Positions 47,184-60,039 are shown, counted from the stretch's first letter. The stretch is 64,000 nucleotides of DNA from Sitta carolinensis (GCA_032173965.1 CM063283.1:108090108-108154107), one strand, 5' to 3'. Program-made: numbers and translations. The notes: a model not told the origin generated them from the letters alone.

Positions 47184-49275
47184 ATAAACTCCAACAAAAC
47201 CTTCCCCAGCTTTTGTCTCAGTTTTTTTTTTCCCATTGCTGATCTTTGTGTCATACTCATGATTCTGTTGCTGCCGAAATTTACACCAGGGGTGTCTGAC
47301 TGGGATATCCAGAGCCTTGTCAGAATATGCAGGGCAGGACTGAAGGACATGGCCAGGGGTATCAGCCTTGGTGCTGTCTGGGCCACCCTGTGGGGTGTCA
47401 CAAGGCTCCTGATGTGTGAGTGTGGGCTCACACACTCTGCGAAATCACTGTGGGTTGTGTGAGCTGATGGGCACCTTACCAGCAGGATGGCCAGTTCAAG
47501 TAGTGGCGATGTCTCTTCCCTAGACAAGTTTGTTAAGAGCTCATTTAAAAGAGGCCAGAAGACCTGGGAATAGTTTTAGTCTCAGCTTCTAGATCTGACA
47601 CACTGAGGCAGCTCCAGCATGATGTCTGATCTGCTGCAGAAGAGGCACCCGTCCTGCTCGGTGCCTTTTCCCTCAATATAATCAACACCTAAGAAGCAAA
47701 ATTGCCTTCACCTGGCTGCCTAGGTCCTGATTCCAGGCTGAACTGTACAGCCAGATCAGGTACTCAGAAGATTTCTGTAACAGAAAGTTCATACTCCACT
47801 GGTCCCAGGACTATTCAGAGCATTTAAGCTACAATTTATGGCTTGAATCCAGGCTCAGCAGCAGGCAGCCGCACGCATTAGTGCCTGCCTCAGTGTGGGA
47901 GATCTCTATGGCAGAAGCAAGAGAAAACTTCTGAAAAAGCTGGCAGACTGGTGGCTTTGTTTTCTTTCTGTTCTTTTTGGTATTTCATCTAACTGCCAGG
48001 AGAGTTGTGGTTTTGTTTTCATGAGAGGCTTTTTCTTCATAATGCCTCTGAACACAGGACAGCGGGTGAAGGCTGTGTCTGCAGTGTGGCTGGGAGGTGC
48101 ACGTTTCAGGAAGCTCAGTTTCTTCCCCTTAGCAGAGATAGGAGTGAGTTTTAATCAAGCACTGCTTTAATCAATACCTGCTTAACTCTAAGGTGAAGCA
48201 TGTTTGTTTGTATTATAAACTAATTCAGCAATGACTGGTTCAAACTGTGCTTTTAATTTCATGGGTATGTGAAATGGTTGTGCTGTGGACAGCTGGCCCG
48301 CTATTTAAGGGGGGGTTTTTGCTCAGGTTGCAGTTCTTCATAGACTGGTGTAACAGCTTTCCAGAATATATCTGATGAAATTATCTCAATCTGTTTCTTA
48401 AGGAAACTGTGGTTTTAAACTGAATTTTTCTTATTGCTTTTAGCAGAATAATTGGTGCCTGTATTAGGTGAATAAGCCGCTATATTCCAGTCCATTCCAA
48501 GTGGGAAAAGGAGCCTGACGCTGCCACTACCTGTCCACCTGAAAATTCACCATCATATGTGTATTCTATGGCTGCAGGAAGAACCCCTTGGCACAGGTGA
48601 TGCAGGGGAAGGGCAGACTATTGCATCCTGAATCAAGAAAAGCATTCCACACAAGAGGATGTGCTTTTTTTTTTCTTTCTGCCATCTCTTTGAACAGCAC
48701 AGTCAGCACTCACTTCCCTGCATTCCCCTTCTTTTCCTTAATATCAGAGTGGCCCTCAAGAAGCTGCTGTGCTCTGTGCCTCTGGGTGGTGTTTGGTACA
48801 AGCTGAAGAAAATTAAACTTTTGTGGCAGTGTAATTCAATGTCCTGTCGCTGCACAGCTCTGTGCCTGGGTACCAGGCTTCAGCCACTCCCTGCAGTGTG
48901 GCCACTCTGTCATTCTGGCCACTTCCTCCTGCAGTGACCTAAGGCATGAGTGCTGTTGTAACAAGCAGGTAATTTAGACATTCAGAGAAATTTGGGAGTG
49001 GAAAGCCAGGGGACTGGAGACTCTATGCTGAGACTTCACAGCCATCAATTAAAGATCATAAGGTTATTGTACTTTTCTAGTTATAACTAATTACTTGCTT
49101 AATTTCTACCTTCTAATTTATGTCCTTTTGTGTTTTAGGTATACGTCATATACATGTCTAATGCAATTTACTGCAATATATTTATCACATTATGGAGGAG
49201 TGTTATCTTCATCAATTACAAGCAAAAAAGGCTCCTAGAATTAATAAGGGGATAAAAGCTTAATTTGTATTTCAG
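47184..49275. other. Unannotated non-coding stretch
   Basis: No gene is recognised. The last 250 bases (49030-49275) are AT-rich with TAATTA words and an acceptor-like TTTTGTGTTTTAG ending at 49138. Confidence 0.45.
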
Positions 49276-49374
49276 TGGACTCTTGAAGGCTTATCTCCAT
49301 GGGAAAGCTGTATGTAAATCTGCAGTGTTTCATCTGGCTTATGTTAAGTCCTACGTTTGGATTTCAATTCTATG
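49276..49374 (+). other. Exon-like segment (99 bp), unproven
   Basis: The acceptor TTAATTTGTATTTCAG (ending at 49275) and the donor CTATG|GTAAGT (gt at 49375) bracket 99 bases. Exactly one of the three phases is open, and its peptide begins GLLKAYLHGKAVCKSAVFHL. The length is divisible by three. No known protein is recognised. Splice signals are good, with a plausible branch-point TTAAT 12 bases upstream. It could be an exon of an unrecognised or non-coding transcript, or chance. Confidence 0.17.
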
Positions 49375-50927
49375 GTAAGTGCAAAGTATCTCTCCACAAT
49401 AAAAGGGGAGTAAACTGCCTTGGAGTCAGTGAAGGTGTGCAAGATGAGTCACAATCTAGCTAATATTCTCTGTGTTCTGCTCCATCTTGTCTTGCAGCAA
49501 CCTGTGCATACTTTTCAGCTAATATTTTTCTTTATAATCCAACTATTGGTTAAATTAGGGCAGCTGTAGTGTTAAGAAATAGGTGGTGTAGTGGAGAAAG
49601 CATTGTTGTGCTGCTGCATTATGTTGTGTGCCTATTTCAAACCTTCTCAGTGCTTATCCTTCCCTGTTCCTAACAAGTTACCTGTCCTGCCTAGTCAGAA
49701 TAAACACTGACTACAAAATTCTCTAGCATTTAGAACTGCTGAAGCCCTCCTGTCAGGTGTAAACCTGGTTGTGGTGTCTGAGGCAGCTTCTTGATCCTTC
49801 TTGCTGTTAACACTGCCTGATCTGAAGTGACCAGTCCACACTTCATTTCTTCTGCTTCTCCTGGCAGACTTCTCAGAAAGGAGAACACAAAGCCCTGTTT
49901 TTCCCAGGAATCATGCTCACCTCTTTTTCCTGTGTCAGAGTTTGGCAGTAGCACAAGCTCATGCTTTCTCAGAATCTCTCTTCAAAGTTCTCATCAGGAA
50001 TATTAGAAGCAAAATTATCCTTTCTTTTAGTGGCATAACAAATAGCCTAAGGTAGAAAAAGCAGTGAGTTACCAGTGCTGTTTTCTGCCACACTTCAGCA
50101 TTCTCAACTGCTCTTTGCATTAAGGTCAGTTTACAGAAGCTGAAGATATGGCTTTATACCCCCAAAAATAATCGTGGTTATATTATTTTTCCAAAATACT
50201 TCTTTTTAGCATTCCATTTTTCTAGAATAGCTCTGAGAGCTTTCATTTTTACACACTGTCATGACTGAAACCTAAGAACTTTTCATGGACATAAATTTTC
50301 TCAAGAAAAGATGCAATGCGATTCTACTGAACCTGGTTCTGTATTTCTCATGCATATACAATTATTTTTACCTTTATCATGTTGGGTGGGAGAGACCCTT
50401 GGCTTGGAGTAATAGGGAGTTAAAGTCACTTAGTGCTGATCTGAATGACTATGTAAATTGCAAGAGGCAGAGGATCTGATACTATGCCTATAAATTTTAT
50501 CAAACAAGCTGCTTGTCAAAATTCATTTTTGCTTTATTTAATCATTAGCTATTACTGGAAGAAAATTGTACATTCTGCTGTAAGTTCTTGTGTTATAAAT
50601 CTGGAATAAGAGCCTAATTTTTACCTTCTTCTGTCTGGTATCAGTGGAAATCAATTCCAGTGAAATTTATTTTAGATTTCAGCTACCATATTCATAGCAT
50701 AACCTGGTTTTTGTGGTTCTTAAAACAGATGCATGGAAATGCTTATAGTTGTAAAAAATGATCCGAGTCAGCTGATTTCATGTCATAGTTTTTACTTCTG
50801 TGTGATGGATTGTATTCTGCCTTTGAGCATCAGACTCTCAATTGGCTGGCCATTGAGCTGACTGTGGGTAAAAAATAGGTACTGGCACATACTTAGTCAG
50901 GCATCAGGTTTACAGGGAGAGTCAAAA
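49375..50927. other. Unannotated AT-rich stretch
   Basis: Nothing is recognised. Confidence 0.5.
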
Positions 50928-51158
50928 TTACCATTTATTGCAATAGTGCCTGAAGCAGAGGTGTGGCTGAGTTAGCAAGCATCTACCCTTCGAGCAGTGA
51001 TCATCTTCCATGACAATGTCTTGGAAAAGCTCTTCATGTGCTGTATAATCCCTTCTGCACACTTTTACTGCCAATTTATCCTGGGAACGGAGTGGGTAGA
51101 TGGGGTGATGTGGCCTGGTCAATTTATCCTCCGTGGGGCTGACACCATTGCAAAACAA
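50928..51158 (-). other. 76-codon minus-strand frame, unrecognised
   Basis: The conceptual product is rich in charged residues (SQDKLAVKVCRRDYTAHEE, then LFQDIVMEDDH). It follows a loose acceptor-like TTGCAATGGTGTCAG. A donor is weak (AAGG|GTAGAT) and the frame ends just before an AATAAA word (minus strand, about 50937). No family is recognised. Confidence 0.1.
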
Positions 51159-51489
51159 TAGAAGAGGTGCTTGAGATTAAACACGAGAGTCCAAGTCAGC
51201 AGCTGCAAGCACAGGGGGCAGGAGTGGCTGTGGGAAGTGCAGGGCCCAGGCTGGTGGTGTATGAAGTGGACTGGAGCTTAGTTCTTCCCAAGAAGGGACT
51301 CTGTGCACCAGGGGGGAGGCTCAGGTGATCGACAGCCTTGGAACAGACCCACACTGCGCATGCATGGGGCAATGCCATCACCTTTTAGCTAAGGAACTAA
51401 TACTGCCATGCCCAACAAGGATATTATCCAAACTGGTGCCATTTAGCTCCTTCTTAGCAGTTTCCATGCACAGAGTGTTCAGAGAAGGA

Positions 51490-51640
51490 CATCTAGCTAA
51501 AGGGTGTTAGCTCTCCAATTACCCTTGCCTGGTATAATGGCTCCCAGAGGCGCATTCTTCGCTGCTATAAATTAGAATAACCCTTAAAGTTGGCTAATTT
51601 GTCCATGCCCTTTACTAGGGATGAGGGTAATATCCTGGAG
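51490..51640. promoter_or_regulatory. Enhancer-like tract
   Basis: A short repeat-free tract with CCAATTACCC, ATAAATTAGAAT and TGGCTAATTTG words and retained CpGs (GAGGCGCATTCTTCGC). Inferred from look only. Confidence 0.2.
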
Positions 51641-53511
51641 ATGTAGAGCAGCCTTCTCCCCTCATAGCCTCGGGGCTCTCTCATCCACCTCAGCCCAGCC
51701 AGCAGTGGGGATCAGCTGTAATCCTGACTTCCTGCTGACAGCAAGGAAAAGCTGGGCGGATGTCACATGGGCCAAAAGAAATCCCTTCAGAAACACACCC
51801 CCATTCTCATTCTTGTATTGTACTCACAGCCAGCACATGCCCTGAGAAGGCAAGGGAAGCTTTTCCAGTCCTCTGGCTGCAGCAGCACTGGGGTTCTGTA
51901 GCCCAACAGGAGCTTGCATAAGCATCAATCATGGGTTGTCCTTCATCTTGCCTTGGGAAAAAGAAATACCTTTTTTTTAAGGTTACCTATGGACTTTCAG
52001 CTGCTCAAAAGTTGCATTTTCAGCACGGAGAAAAGCTGTTGGTGCTTTCCTGCATGGTGATCTGCATGCATATTTTAAAGAAAAGGAGAAAGATCTTGTG
52101 GGAGGAAACCTTCATTTGAAAGGAACTGCTTTGTTCTGCTTTAATCTGTGTTGTTTGATTGACCCTTTCTGGTGACAACCCTGGTGCACTGCTGCTCTAC
52201 TTCTGAGGTCAGGCAGCAGAGGTCATTTCCATCCTGGAATGACAAGCCAGGGATAAATTTGTATGGTGTTAACCCCAGTTCTTATAGTGGCAGTTTGGGT
52301 TTAAAAGAGGTTCCAGAGGGGCCCCTGTAATCCCACCAGTGTCTGATGGAAGTTTGCACATTCATTTGGAAGCACAAAGCTGTGAACAGGGGTGTCTATA
52401 CCAGGCCTCATGTGTGTGTTAAGCTGTGTCTAGGTGCACCTGAAGACCCCTGGGGCTCCCTGTCCAGCCCTTTGCACCCTTTTGGCAGCCTGGGGAAGAG
52501 AACACCTGGAGAGCAACCTTGGGAGTGTGGGGGAGACCTTCTGCTGGTTTTCACCCACATCGGTTCTCTGATCCACTTTCTATACAGAGATGCAAACAAT
52601 CGTCCCAGTGTGGCAGATGGGTGGTGTGAGGGAGCAATCAGTGGTGAAGGGAGAGGAGTCTAAATCTGCTAATCAGTACTGCCACCAAATAAACACGCCT
52701 TGAACTGCAGCTGCTGGAAGCTGTCAGCTGCTGTCAGTGCTGCCTTTTCATGGCATGATGGGGAACAGGGGCTGAGCCTAGGAACTTAGCTTTGAGAAGC
52801 AAATTTATTTCTGTTAAGTCTAAAAGAAGCCAGATATTCTTTTGTTTAAGTTTATCCAGCCAGATCTCTGGCAGTTTCCCCATTTCCCTTTGAATTACCT
52901 CCTCTGAGTCCGCTGCAGTGCCTTGAGTTCACTCTGGAGCATAACTGAGTTATGGCTGCTCATTTCCTTGTATTTTTGTGATGAAAACAAATCTGTGATG
53001 TGGGGATACCTCTTTGGCTTAGTCAGAAGGTAAATGAAGGCATCTAACTGCACCCAAATTCTTGCAGAGTCACTGCCCATGACAGACTGAAAGGGCCAGT
53101 GTGACCACAGGCTGGAAGAGCATGTGAAGGATGAGGAGACTGGCCCGTCTTTCACTGATGTGTTTGTCAAGAGATCTCTGTAGTGGTTTTACCCTGGTAT
53201 AAACCAAGGAAACACTGAGAGGAACCAGGCCAAAGTTCAAAGGAGCCTGGTTTTTCATGCATTCACCTTATCTGACGGCTCCCACCCCTCATGCAGCATG
53301 TAATAAATGTTGCTGAGTTATTTTTAATGGACATTGCTGTGGAATACCAATCCTAACTGCTGGTCAGACCCCAGCTTCCTCCTCTCCCCTCCCACCATTC
53401 ACACACACCTTATATGAGCTGCAGGTGCTGCAGACAGTCAGCTATTGAGGGAACTGATTGACCAACACAAGGCTCATTTTTTGCTCTGAACTGTACCTCT
53501 GAAAACAAACC
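51641..53511. other. Unannotated non-coding stretch
   Basis: No gene is recognised. A 105-codon frame (52346-52663, +) overlaps a 63-codon minus frame. Confidence 0.5.
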
Positions 53512-53534
53512 TTTTTTTTTTTTTTTTTTTTTTT
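53512..53534. repeat. Poly(T) run (23)
   Basis: A mononucleotide T run read directly. Confidence 0.95.
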
Positions 53535-56500
53535 ATTTTCTCTCAGATCGTTTCCTTCTGTTTCTACATCAAAACAATATGGCAACCCCAGCCCTCACAG
53601 TGATTTTGCCAGAACTGGAGAGTATTCAGCAAGCTCAGACCTTGCCTATAATCTCAGAAAGGTACAGTCAGTTTTCACAGTGGGAAAACAGTCTGCTCCT
53701 CTCTCTGAATGTGTGGAATTGCACAAGGGAATGTGATGAATGAGAACGATTTCCTTTCTCAGCATATCTTCTAAAACCCACTGGCCAGTCTGTGTGACTG
53801 GCAAAACTCTCCCAGAATTCTGAATGTTGCAGCCCATCCCAAATTTTCTCTCTCATTAAAGGATTAAAGAGCATGTCAGTATTTCTGCATGAAAAGTTTC
53901 CAAAAATCTGGTGAAGAAAGCCTCTGTTTTTCTCACTCTCCCTGGCTGGGAGCCAGCGGTGAAGCTGGAACCCCTAACTCCCAGAAGGTTGGGCCAGTTC
54001 TTGTTACCATTCCTGCCTGGCCTGGGGCTGCCCACCAGCCCTGGGCATGACAGACTCCATCCAGCCCTGCCTTAGGCAGTCCAGCCTGGGTTCAGTGGTG
54101 GTCCTGCTTCCTGGACACCATTGGATCCAGTTTTGTAGGCACCAGAGCTGATCTGCACAAGGATCCAGCAAAGGTGGGACACATCTTATGTACCTAGGCT
54201 GTTGTGCAGGGCATCACCCCAGGAGACTCATCCTTACTTTCTTTCTTGAAATTTAAAGGGAAAAAGGGAGATTAGTGAACCTCAACTCCTGCACCATCTG
54301 AGAATTCCAGATAGATTCTCACATGGTGCAAATCACCTGGATGCCTTTGGACTGAATTCCAGCCAGGAGCCTGGCCCCATATTCTTTACTTGGAAGCAGC
54401 ACTCAAAACCAGCATAGGAAATAAATGTCCTCTTTTTAGATGTAATGAATGTTTGCCCCTGTTGTTTAATTCTTTTGCTTGGTGTCCTGCCAAGGAGTTC
54501 AGTGCTGGATAATGCAAATGAAAACCATCCTCACCCTGAAGGACTGACAACTCAAAAGACAGACATTCTGCAGACTGGTTTTGCCAGGGAATAAATAGGT
54601 GAACATGGTTTCATGTTTATGACTTTTACCAGTGGCAAAGAGTAGGACAGATTCAGAAATGAGTCAGCCTGAGAGAGGCTTTTTTCCCTGTTGAGGTTGA
54701 AAAAAACAAAAAAACAAAACCTCCATTGAATAGTGAATTTAGGAGAATTCAATTGGGGAAGTAGCTAAAGAGCAATGTTTGGCCGTGGAGAGGAAAACAA
54801 ACTGTTCAGGGCAAAGTCTCCCCACAGCAGAAAATTACCTTAATATTCCCTCTGAGATAAATCAGAAGTTCTTCTCCAGATAATCCCACTTAATGTACAT
54901 ATACTGCAAACTGACTAATTCATTACCTGTGTAACAAAACTGGCATAGTTAAACCACGTTTTGTAATTTAACCAGAAAATTATTTGTCTGATTTATCTGA
55001 CAGCAAAGGGCTAATGAAAAACTTAAGTACACTTTTTCAGAATTCAGGGACAACTGACCAAACCTTGCCTTGGCTTTCTGGCTACATGAAGTCTGTATTT
55101 CCAGGCTTAACTATTATCCTTGCAGAAAATATTAGCTGCAAGGATAAGAAAAGTAGCAGCATCCTTGTTTTGGCTGCATAGCTTTATGCACTTGCACAGG
55201 AAAACAAGGTGATTATACCATTGCAGAATTCAAACACACTCATATTTAATTCAAGGCTCTGAATCTTTTAGTTATCAATTATTGCTCAGCAAAGTTTTCA
55301 GGCTTGCGTCCAAATTTGTAAAAACTCCTTGGCTGTTCCCTGCACAGAAGTGAAACAGCAGGGATTTGTGTCTGCCTGTCACAAGGTCCTGGAGGTGAAG
55401 TGTATTTTTGGCTGCATGCTTTTGCCAAATTGTCTGCATGGCTATTTACACAATATTTGCAACATACATTTTCTCAAAATGTTTATCTATTCATAGGTTT
55501 TCATGCGTTACAGACAGAGAAGGTAAAGGAAGAATGTAAATATTACAAGGAAATCTCCTATTAAGGGTTAAACACATCCACAGACACAATCAACAATGTG
55601 ATTACCATGAGATTGAAGACCAAGTGTTTTGGTATTTCTAAAAGCCTTCAGGACCACCTGCACTTATAGCACAGTAATACTTTAATGCAGCTTTTTTATT
55701 TTAGAACTGAAAGTGTGAAATTCTCGCATAGACATTTCCCAGGCTTGTGTTCTTTGTATGCCCTCAATCACACTGGCATTCATAAGAATTTTGTATGAAT
55801 GCAGGTCGGGCCCTGTTACAAGTTTCTGTTTTCTAAGTCTATTAGGGAAACACAAGAACAAGCAGATATTACATGTGCAAATTTTTACTTTCATCTCCAG
55901 GTGGGTATGAATAGTGTGTCATTAGTTAATGATGGCATAAGAGCTGGCATTCCTGATAAGCCCACAGCTCCTTCAGGCTTGCTGGAAGGTTGCAGTCCTA
56001 TTAGCTGTAAAAGTTGGGGGTTTAATTATCTTGGAGTCAAGATAACTCTTCCCTTTCTGAGCTGCTCAGAATTACTCAGAGACATGTGTTCAAGGGAAGG
56101 ATTTGGCCTCCAAATTTTAAGCTCAATCACTTTTAAACACAGGGTGAAATACAAACCTTCTTCCTATGGTACCCAACGAGCATCTTTCCTACCTGACCTG
56201 TCTCCTGCCTCTTTGCCATCATCTTTCATGATTCAGGGTTCATGTGGCTTCCTTCACATCCCGCTCTCAGCCTCACACCTTCCACCATTAACAGTCTGAT
56301 TACCAGGAGCAGGACAGGGACTGTCAGGGGCCAGGTCTGTACCACGGTTTGACTGTGTCAAAGTCAAAAAAAGCCTGACTGTGAGAGAGGATCTCAGGAC
56401 AGCAGGCTGGCAGGGAGCCAAGAGGAGCGTGTCAGTGGCTGTGTTTTGTAAACCAGCAGCAATCCTTTTGCTACCGTGGATTGCAAAATCTGCAGCACCG

Positions 56501-57697
56501 CCAATGTTTATGTGCCTCTGGCATCCTGGCTAAGAACCTTTTAGTTGCATCAGAGGTGTGTGCAATAGGGCTTGGAGTTTTGCTGACTAGTGGTGTGATT
56601 TTTGGTCTCCTGAAACGTGCTTGGATGTGTAACTGAGCGTCAGAGTTATATCTGGGGCTGAACCAAACCACAGGGAGACAGCCTCATATTGTGAGCAGTG
56701 CTTGATATAGTAGTGGGGGAAGAGGGACTTGGCTCCTGTAAATGAGCCTGGCCAGTAGAACTTTATCGTTTTGCTCCAGGTGTACTCTGCTGTGAACAAT
56801 TTGACTTTCCTGAAATTGTACTGGGTAGGAGAACTTTGCATAGCAACCCCCTTTTGCTGTGCACCAGTTTGTACCTCATGGACATTGTAGGAAGCATAAA
56901 ACTGCAGACCAGAGGATGGTTTGGGGGGGTTTTTTTCAGCTGTGGTCCACATGTGGAACTTTGAGATTAAATATGTACTGTTTTCCTAGTGAAGCTTGTC
57001 CTTCTTGGCTAAGGGCTGGTTGTCAACAGGAAGTTGATCTGAAATGTATCAAGGGCTTATTCCAATCTCTTACAAAGTCCTGCAAACTTTCATCAAAAAA
57101 AAAACCCCAAGAAATTTAAAACTAGAAAGGCCACTGGATTTTGTGTCTGGAATACATGGACAGACATCTTCTTCTATTGTCTGTCATTTTATTGTTTTCA
57201 CCAGCAATATAAGCAGCTTTGCACCACTCTTCTCTACAAAGGTAAACACTATTTTTCTAGGATGATCAAGATCCCAGTTGAAGCTGTCATTATGAAGGGT
57301 GATGGAACAGGTGCAAAAGATGAACATTGCTTGATTCACATAGAAATACAATCTTGAGAGATACAGGGTGCGATGGCAGTGAGGAGAATAGCTGTGTAAA
57401 ATCCAGACACAGTTTTCTTCCTGCCCTGGGTTCTTCAGGGAGTGACTGAGAGCAACCCTAGCCATTCTTCCACACCTTGTTGATGTCTCTCCTCTCTGAA
57501 CTGGGGTTCAGAGAAGCCTCAGTTGTTTGTAGTGGCTGCAGAGCTACATGGCCTGTGTTGTCCAGCAGAGATTTGGTGGCTGCTCCATGAACAGACAAAC
57601 TTTTCCTGCAGGGGAGATGTTGCAGCCCTGAGAACAGCTGTAAAAAGTGCAGGTGCTGTGCTGCTGCTGACCCAACCTGCTCCTAAGCCAGAACCCT
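53535..57697. other. Unannotated non-coding stretch
   Basis: No gene, RNA or repeat is recognised. The longest frames are 166 codons (55799-56299, +) and 121 codons (56587-56952, -), neither with a known motif. Confidence 0.5.
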
Positions 57698-57790
57698 GCA
57701 CCATCTTTCAGTTTTTTCATCTGTGAAAGGAGGTAAGAGGATTGCTGTACCTCAAAGACATGAAGTTTAGGTAATTACAAGTGTGAGACA
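57698..57790 (+). repeat. MIR/CORE-SINE-like fragment
   Basis: CTTTCAGTTTTTTCATCTGT, then GAAAGGAGGTAAGAGGATTG, ACCTCAAAGACATG and AAGTTTAGGTAATTACAAGT parallel a MIR-type 3' half (CTCAGTTTC-TCATCTGTAA, then AATGGGG, CCTCA-AGGGTTG, AGGATTAA). Diverged but ordered. Confidence 0.45.
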
Positions 57791-58018
57791 CTGAAATATT
57801 ACACCAGTAAAAATACCTCCGATGAAGAATTGTTACTCTTTCAAAGCTAATGTGATTTTCTCCAGGTTGTCCTGTTCAGTGAATTCTAAAGGGCAGGGAT
57901 ATGGTTTTCTTAAACTCTGTGAAATGATGCTGGATTTCTACTTGTTGGCTTTTATTTTCTGTGACAGTCCACGGGTTTATCCCCAAGGAATTAAAGTACC
58001 TTTGTAGACCTTGCTTAC
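57791..58018. other. Unannotated non-coding stretch
   Basis: Nothing is recognised. A minus-strand donor GTAAGC occupies 58013-58018. Confidence 0.45.
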
Positions 58019-58072
58019 CACATCCTTCTTCTTCCCATTCCTTGTCTTTTGAACTTGGATATACTCTTCATT
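58019..58072 (-). other. Exon-like segment (54 bp), unproven
   Basis: On the minus strand a strong acceptor (TTTTTTTCTACTACTTGTCAG) ends at 58073. It is followed by 54 purine-rich bases of GAA/AAG type (splice-enhancer-like) and a donor GATGTG|GTAAGC (58018-58013). One phase reads NEEYIQVQKTRNGKKKDV, a second is open and the third has a stop. The length is divisible by three. This has the best splice-signal context of the exon-like segments, but no family is recognised and no linked exon is evident. Confidence 0.2.
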
Positions 58073-58949
58073 CTGACAAGTAGTAGAAAAAAATCTATCT
58101 GATCTGTTACCAGTTTTATGTATTTTAGAACGCAGGGTTATGCTGGACTATTTTCTGTGGAGAAAAAAGTAGGTGAATCATCCTGAGGTGGGTGCAATCT
58201 CTTCAAGACCTTGAGTCCTAAACTGACAATTTGCTGTGGCCAAGTTGAACCACCTAGCTCCCAACTCCTTCCCAATCATAATTTATAACAAAGAAGGATA
58301 TTTTCTTAGGTTAATGTGTCAGCTTCTTCTCATATTTTGTACAACTTTTCTGAAATCTTTTTTGGGTATGAGTTGATGCGGCACATCAAATTTCTCTTTT
58401 GCATTCAATGAGGGCCCAGTCATTCTAACAAACTTCAAAAGGGATTTCATTTTCTATAAAATACTTCACATTTCTTTTTATCAAAGTCTGATTTTTTTTT
58501 TTCCCAGGGTTGTACAAGCTCATACTACCTACCGAGTCTGTCTGTCTGCATCACTTTCATGTGTTTGTGAATTGCTAATGAAGCTACGTGGGCCTCAAAG
58601 CTTGCAAAGGGTTCCCTTGAACTGGGTTTGTACAACCTGAATTAATTCTCCCCTAGAAATCCCAAAGTGCCTTGGCCCTTTTGCCCACTGCTTAAAAGAA
58701 AAGGATTCCCTTGGTTGTGAGGGTGGAAGCCCAGCAACAGCACTGTCAACCGAAGGTTATTGTTTTTGCTTTGCAAATTATTGATAGGGAGACGGAAGAT
58801 GCAAAATCCAGGGAGATGTTCTCAGCTGAAAATCCCATTTTTTCGCTGCTGTTGCTGAGTAGCCTTGACCACTTCTGCTTATAATGTAACATCCCATAAC
58901 TTCCACACCTGACTGCAAAACTGCTGAAAACCCCAAAGGTGCAACTTAC
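58073..58949. other. Unannotated non-coding stretch
   Basis: Nothing else is recognised. A short T run lies at about 58490. Confidence 0.45.
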
Positions 58950-59045
58950 TGACAAACCGCTGGTTTTTTTTGCAACAGTCATGGAGTGATGCATCTTTCC
59001 TTTCTGCTTATCCAGTTTAGCTATAGATCTAGTAAACATATATTC
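58950..59045 (-). other. Exon-like segment (96 bp), unproven
   Basis: On the minus strand, CTCTTGTCGCTCCTTTGGAG (a GAG, hence weak, acceptor) is followed by 96 open bases. Their peptide begins EYMFTRSIAKLDKQKGK, and a donor TTGTCA|GTAAGT (58949-58944) follows. The phase is symmetric. It is about 880 bases upstream (in minus-strand order) of the other minus-strand candidate at 58019-58072. No family is recognised. Confidence 0.13.
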
Positions 59046-60021
59046 CTCCAAAGGAGCGACAAGAGGTGTCCTCCATTCTTAAGCTCTTAGTAGATATTTC
59101 TTCCAAGTGCAAAACATTTAATTGTTCATTTATATCTTAAAATGAAAGGCTAAAGAACATATTTTGTATGCTAGTAATCTTTTTTACTTTAAATCTTTTT
59201 TAATCTTTTTTTTTTTTGGTCATTCCTTTAATTTAATCTCAAGAATATCCAGTGACAATGAATGCTGGTAATTTATTGATGGGGAAAAGTGAAATTTGTC
59301 TGTATTATTTAAAATTCTGTAATGAGGACAGAAGGAAGGATTGAAAGTATCCTCAAAAGGCAATTAATTCTTTATGTAGGTTTTATCAGAAATGCTCTTG
59401 AAGCCCTTTGTCCTCTGTGAAAACAGAAGGTGAAAGAACCCAAAAAAGTGACAGAAACTAAGAAGGTATGGAGGGCTGATCCCAAAAAGGACCTATGCAC
59501 ATAATTTGGCTTTTAACTGAAATAAAGGTGCCTGAGTGCAAATCTGCATTCCTGAAGGTGTCCACCTTATCCCATGTTTCACAAACTTTTTACTTTAACA
59601 TTCCCCAGCTGTGCATCTGTTTATGCTCAGGAACACCTGAACCCTGACAAAGCTGACAGAGTGAGACCTACCTCATCTTTAACCCAGGAACTCTGCACTC
59701 AGGGCTTATTTCCCCACAGAGATCCACGCTGCTGAGGATTGTCATGGCACACCTGGAAGGTGGAATCCAGACAGAGTGGGATGGAAACCTCGCTTTTCTT
59801 TTAAGGTTTGGCAGGGACAGATGCCTTCTGTACAATCGCTGGCTGGTTCAAGAGCCTACCCTTGGCTCTCAGGGCTCTCCACAGTGGCTCAAACCCATAC
59901 CTTCCCCAGCCATCAAGCTAAAAGCCAGTCTGATCTGAAATGGGCATCTTGGCACAGCCATCAGCTTCTGAGAACAAACTCAGTTGTACCATGTCCTATA
60001 TTGCACCAGTCCCACCAGGAT
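59046..60021. other. Unannotated non-coding stretch
   Basis: A T run lies at about 59207-59217. Nothing else is recognised. Confidence 0.5.
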
Positions 60022-60039
60022 ACACACACACACACACAC
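60022..60039. repeat. (AC)n microsatellite, short
   Basis: Nine AC units. Confidence 0.9.

Noticed and set aside
59840..59880. GGTTCAAG as a tRNA B-box
   Set aside because: No matching A-box, acceptor stem or cloverleaf at the right spacing.
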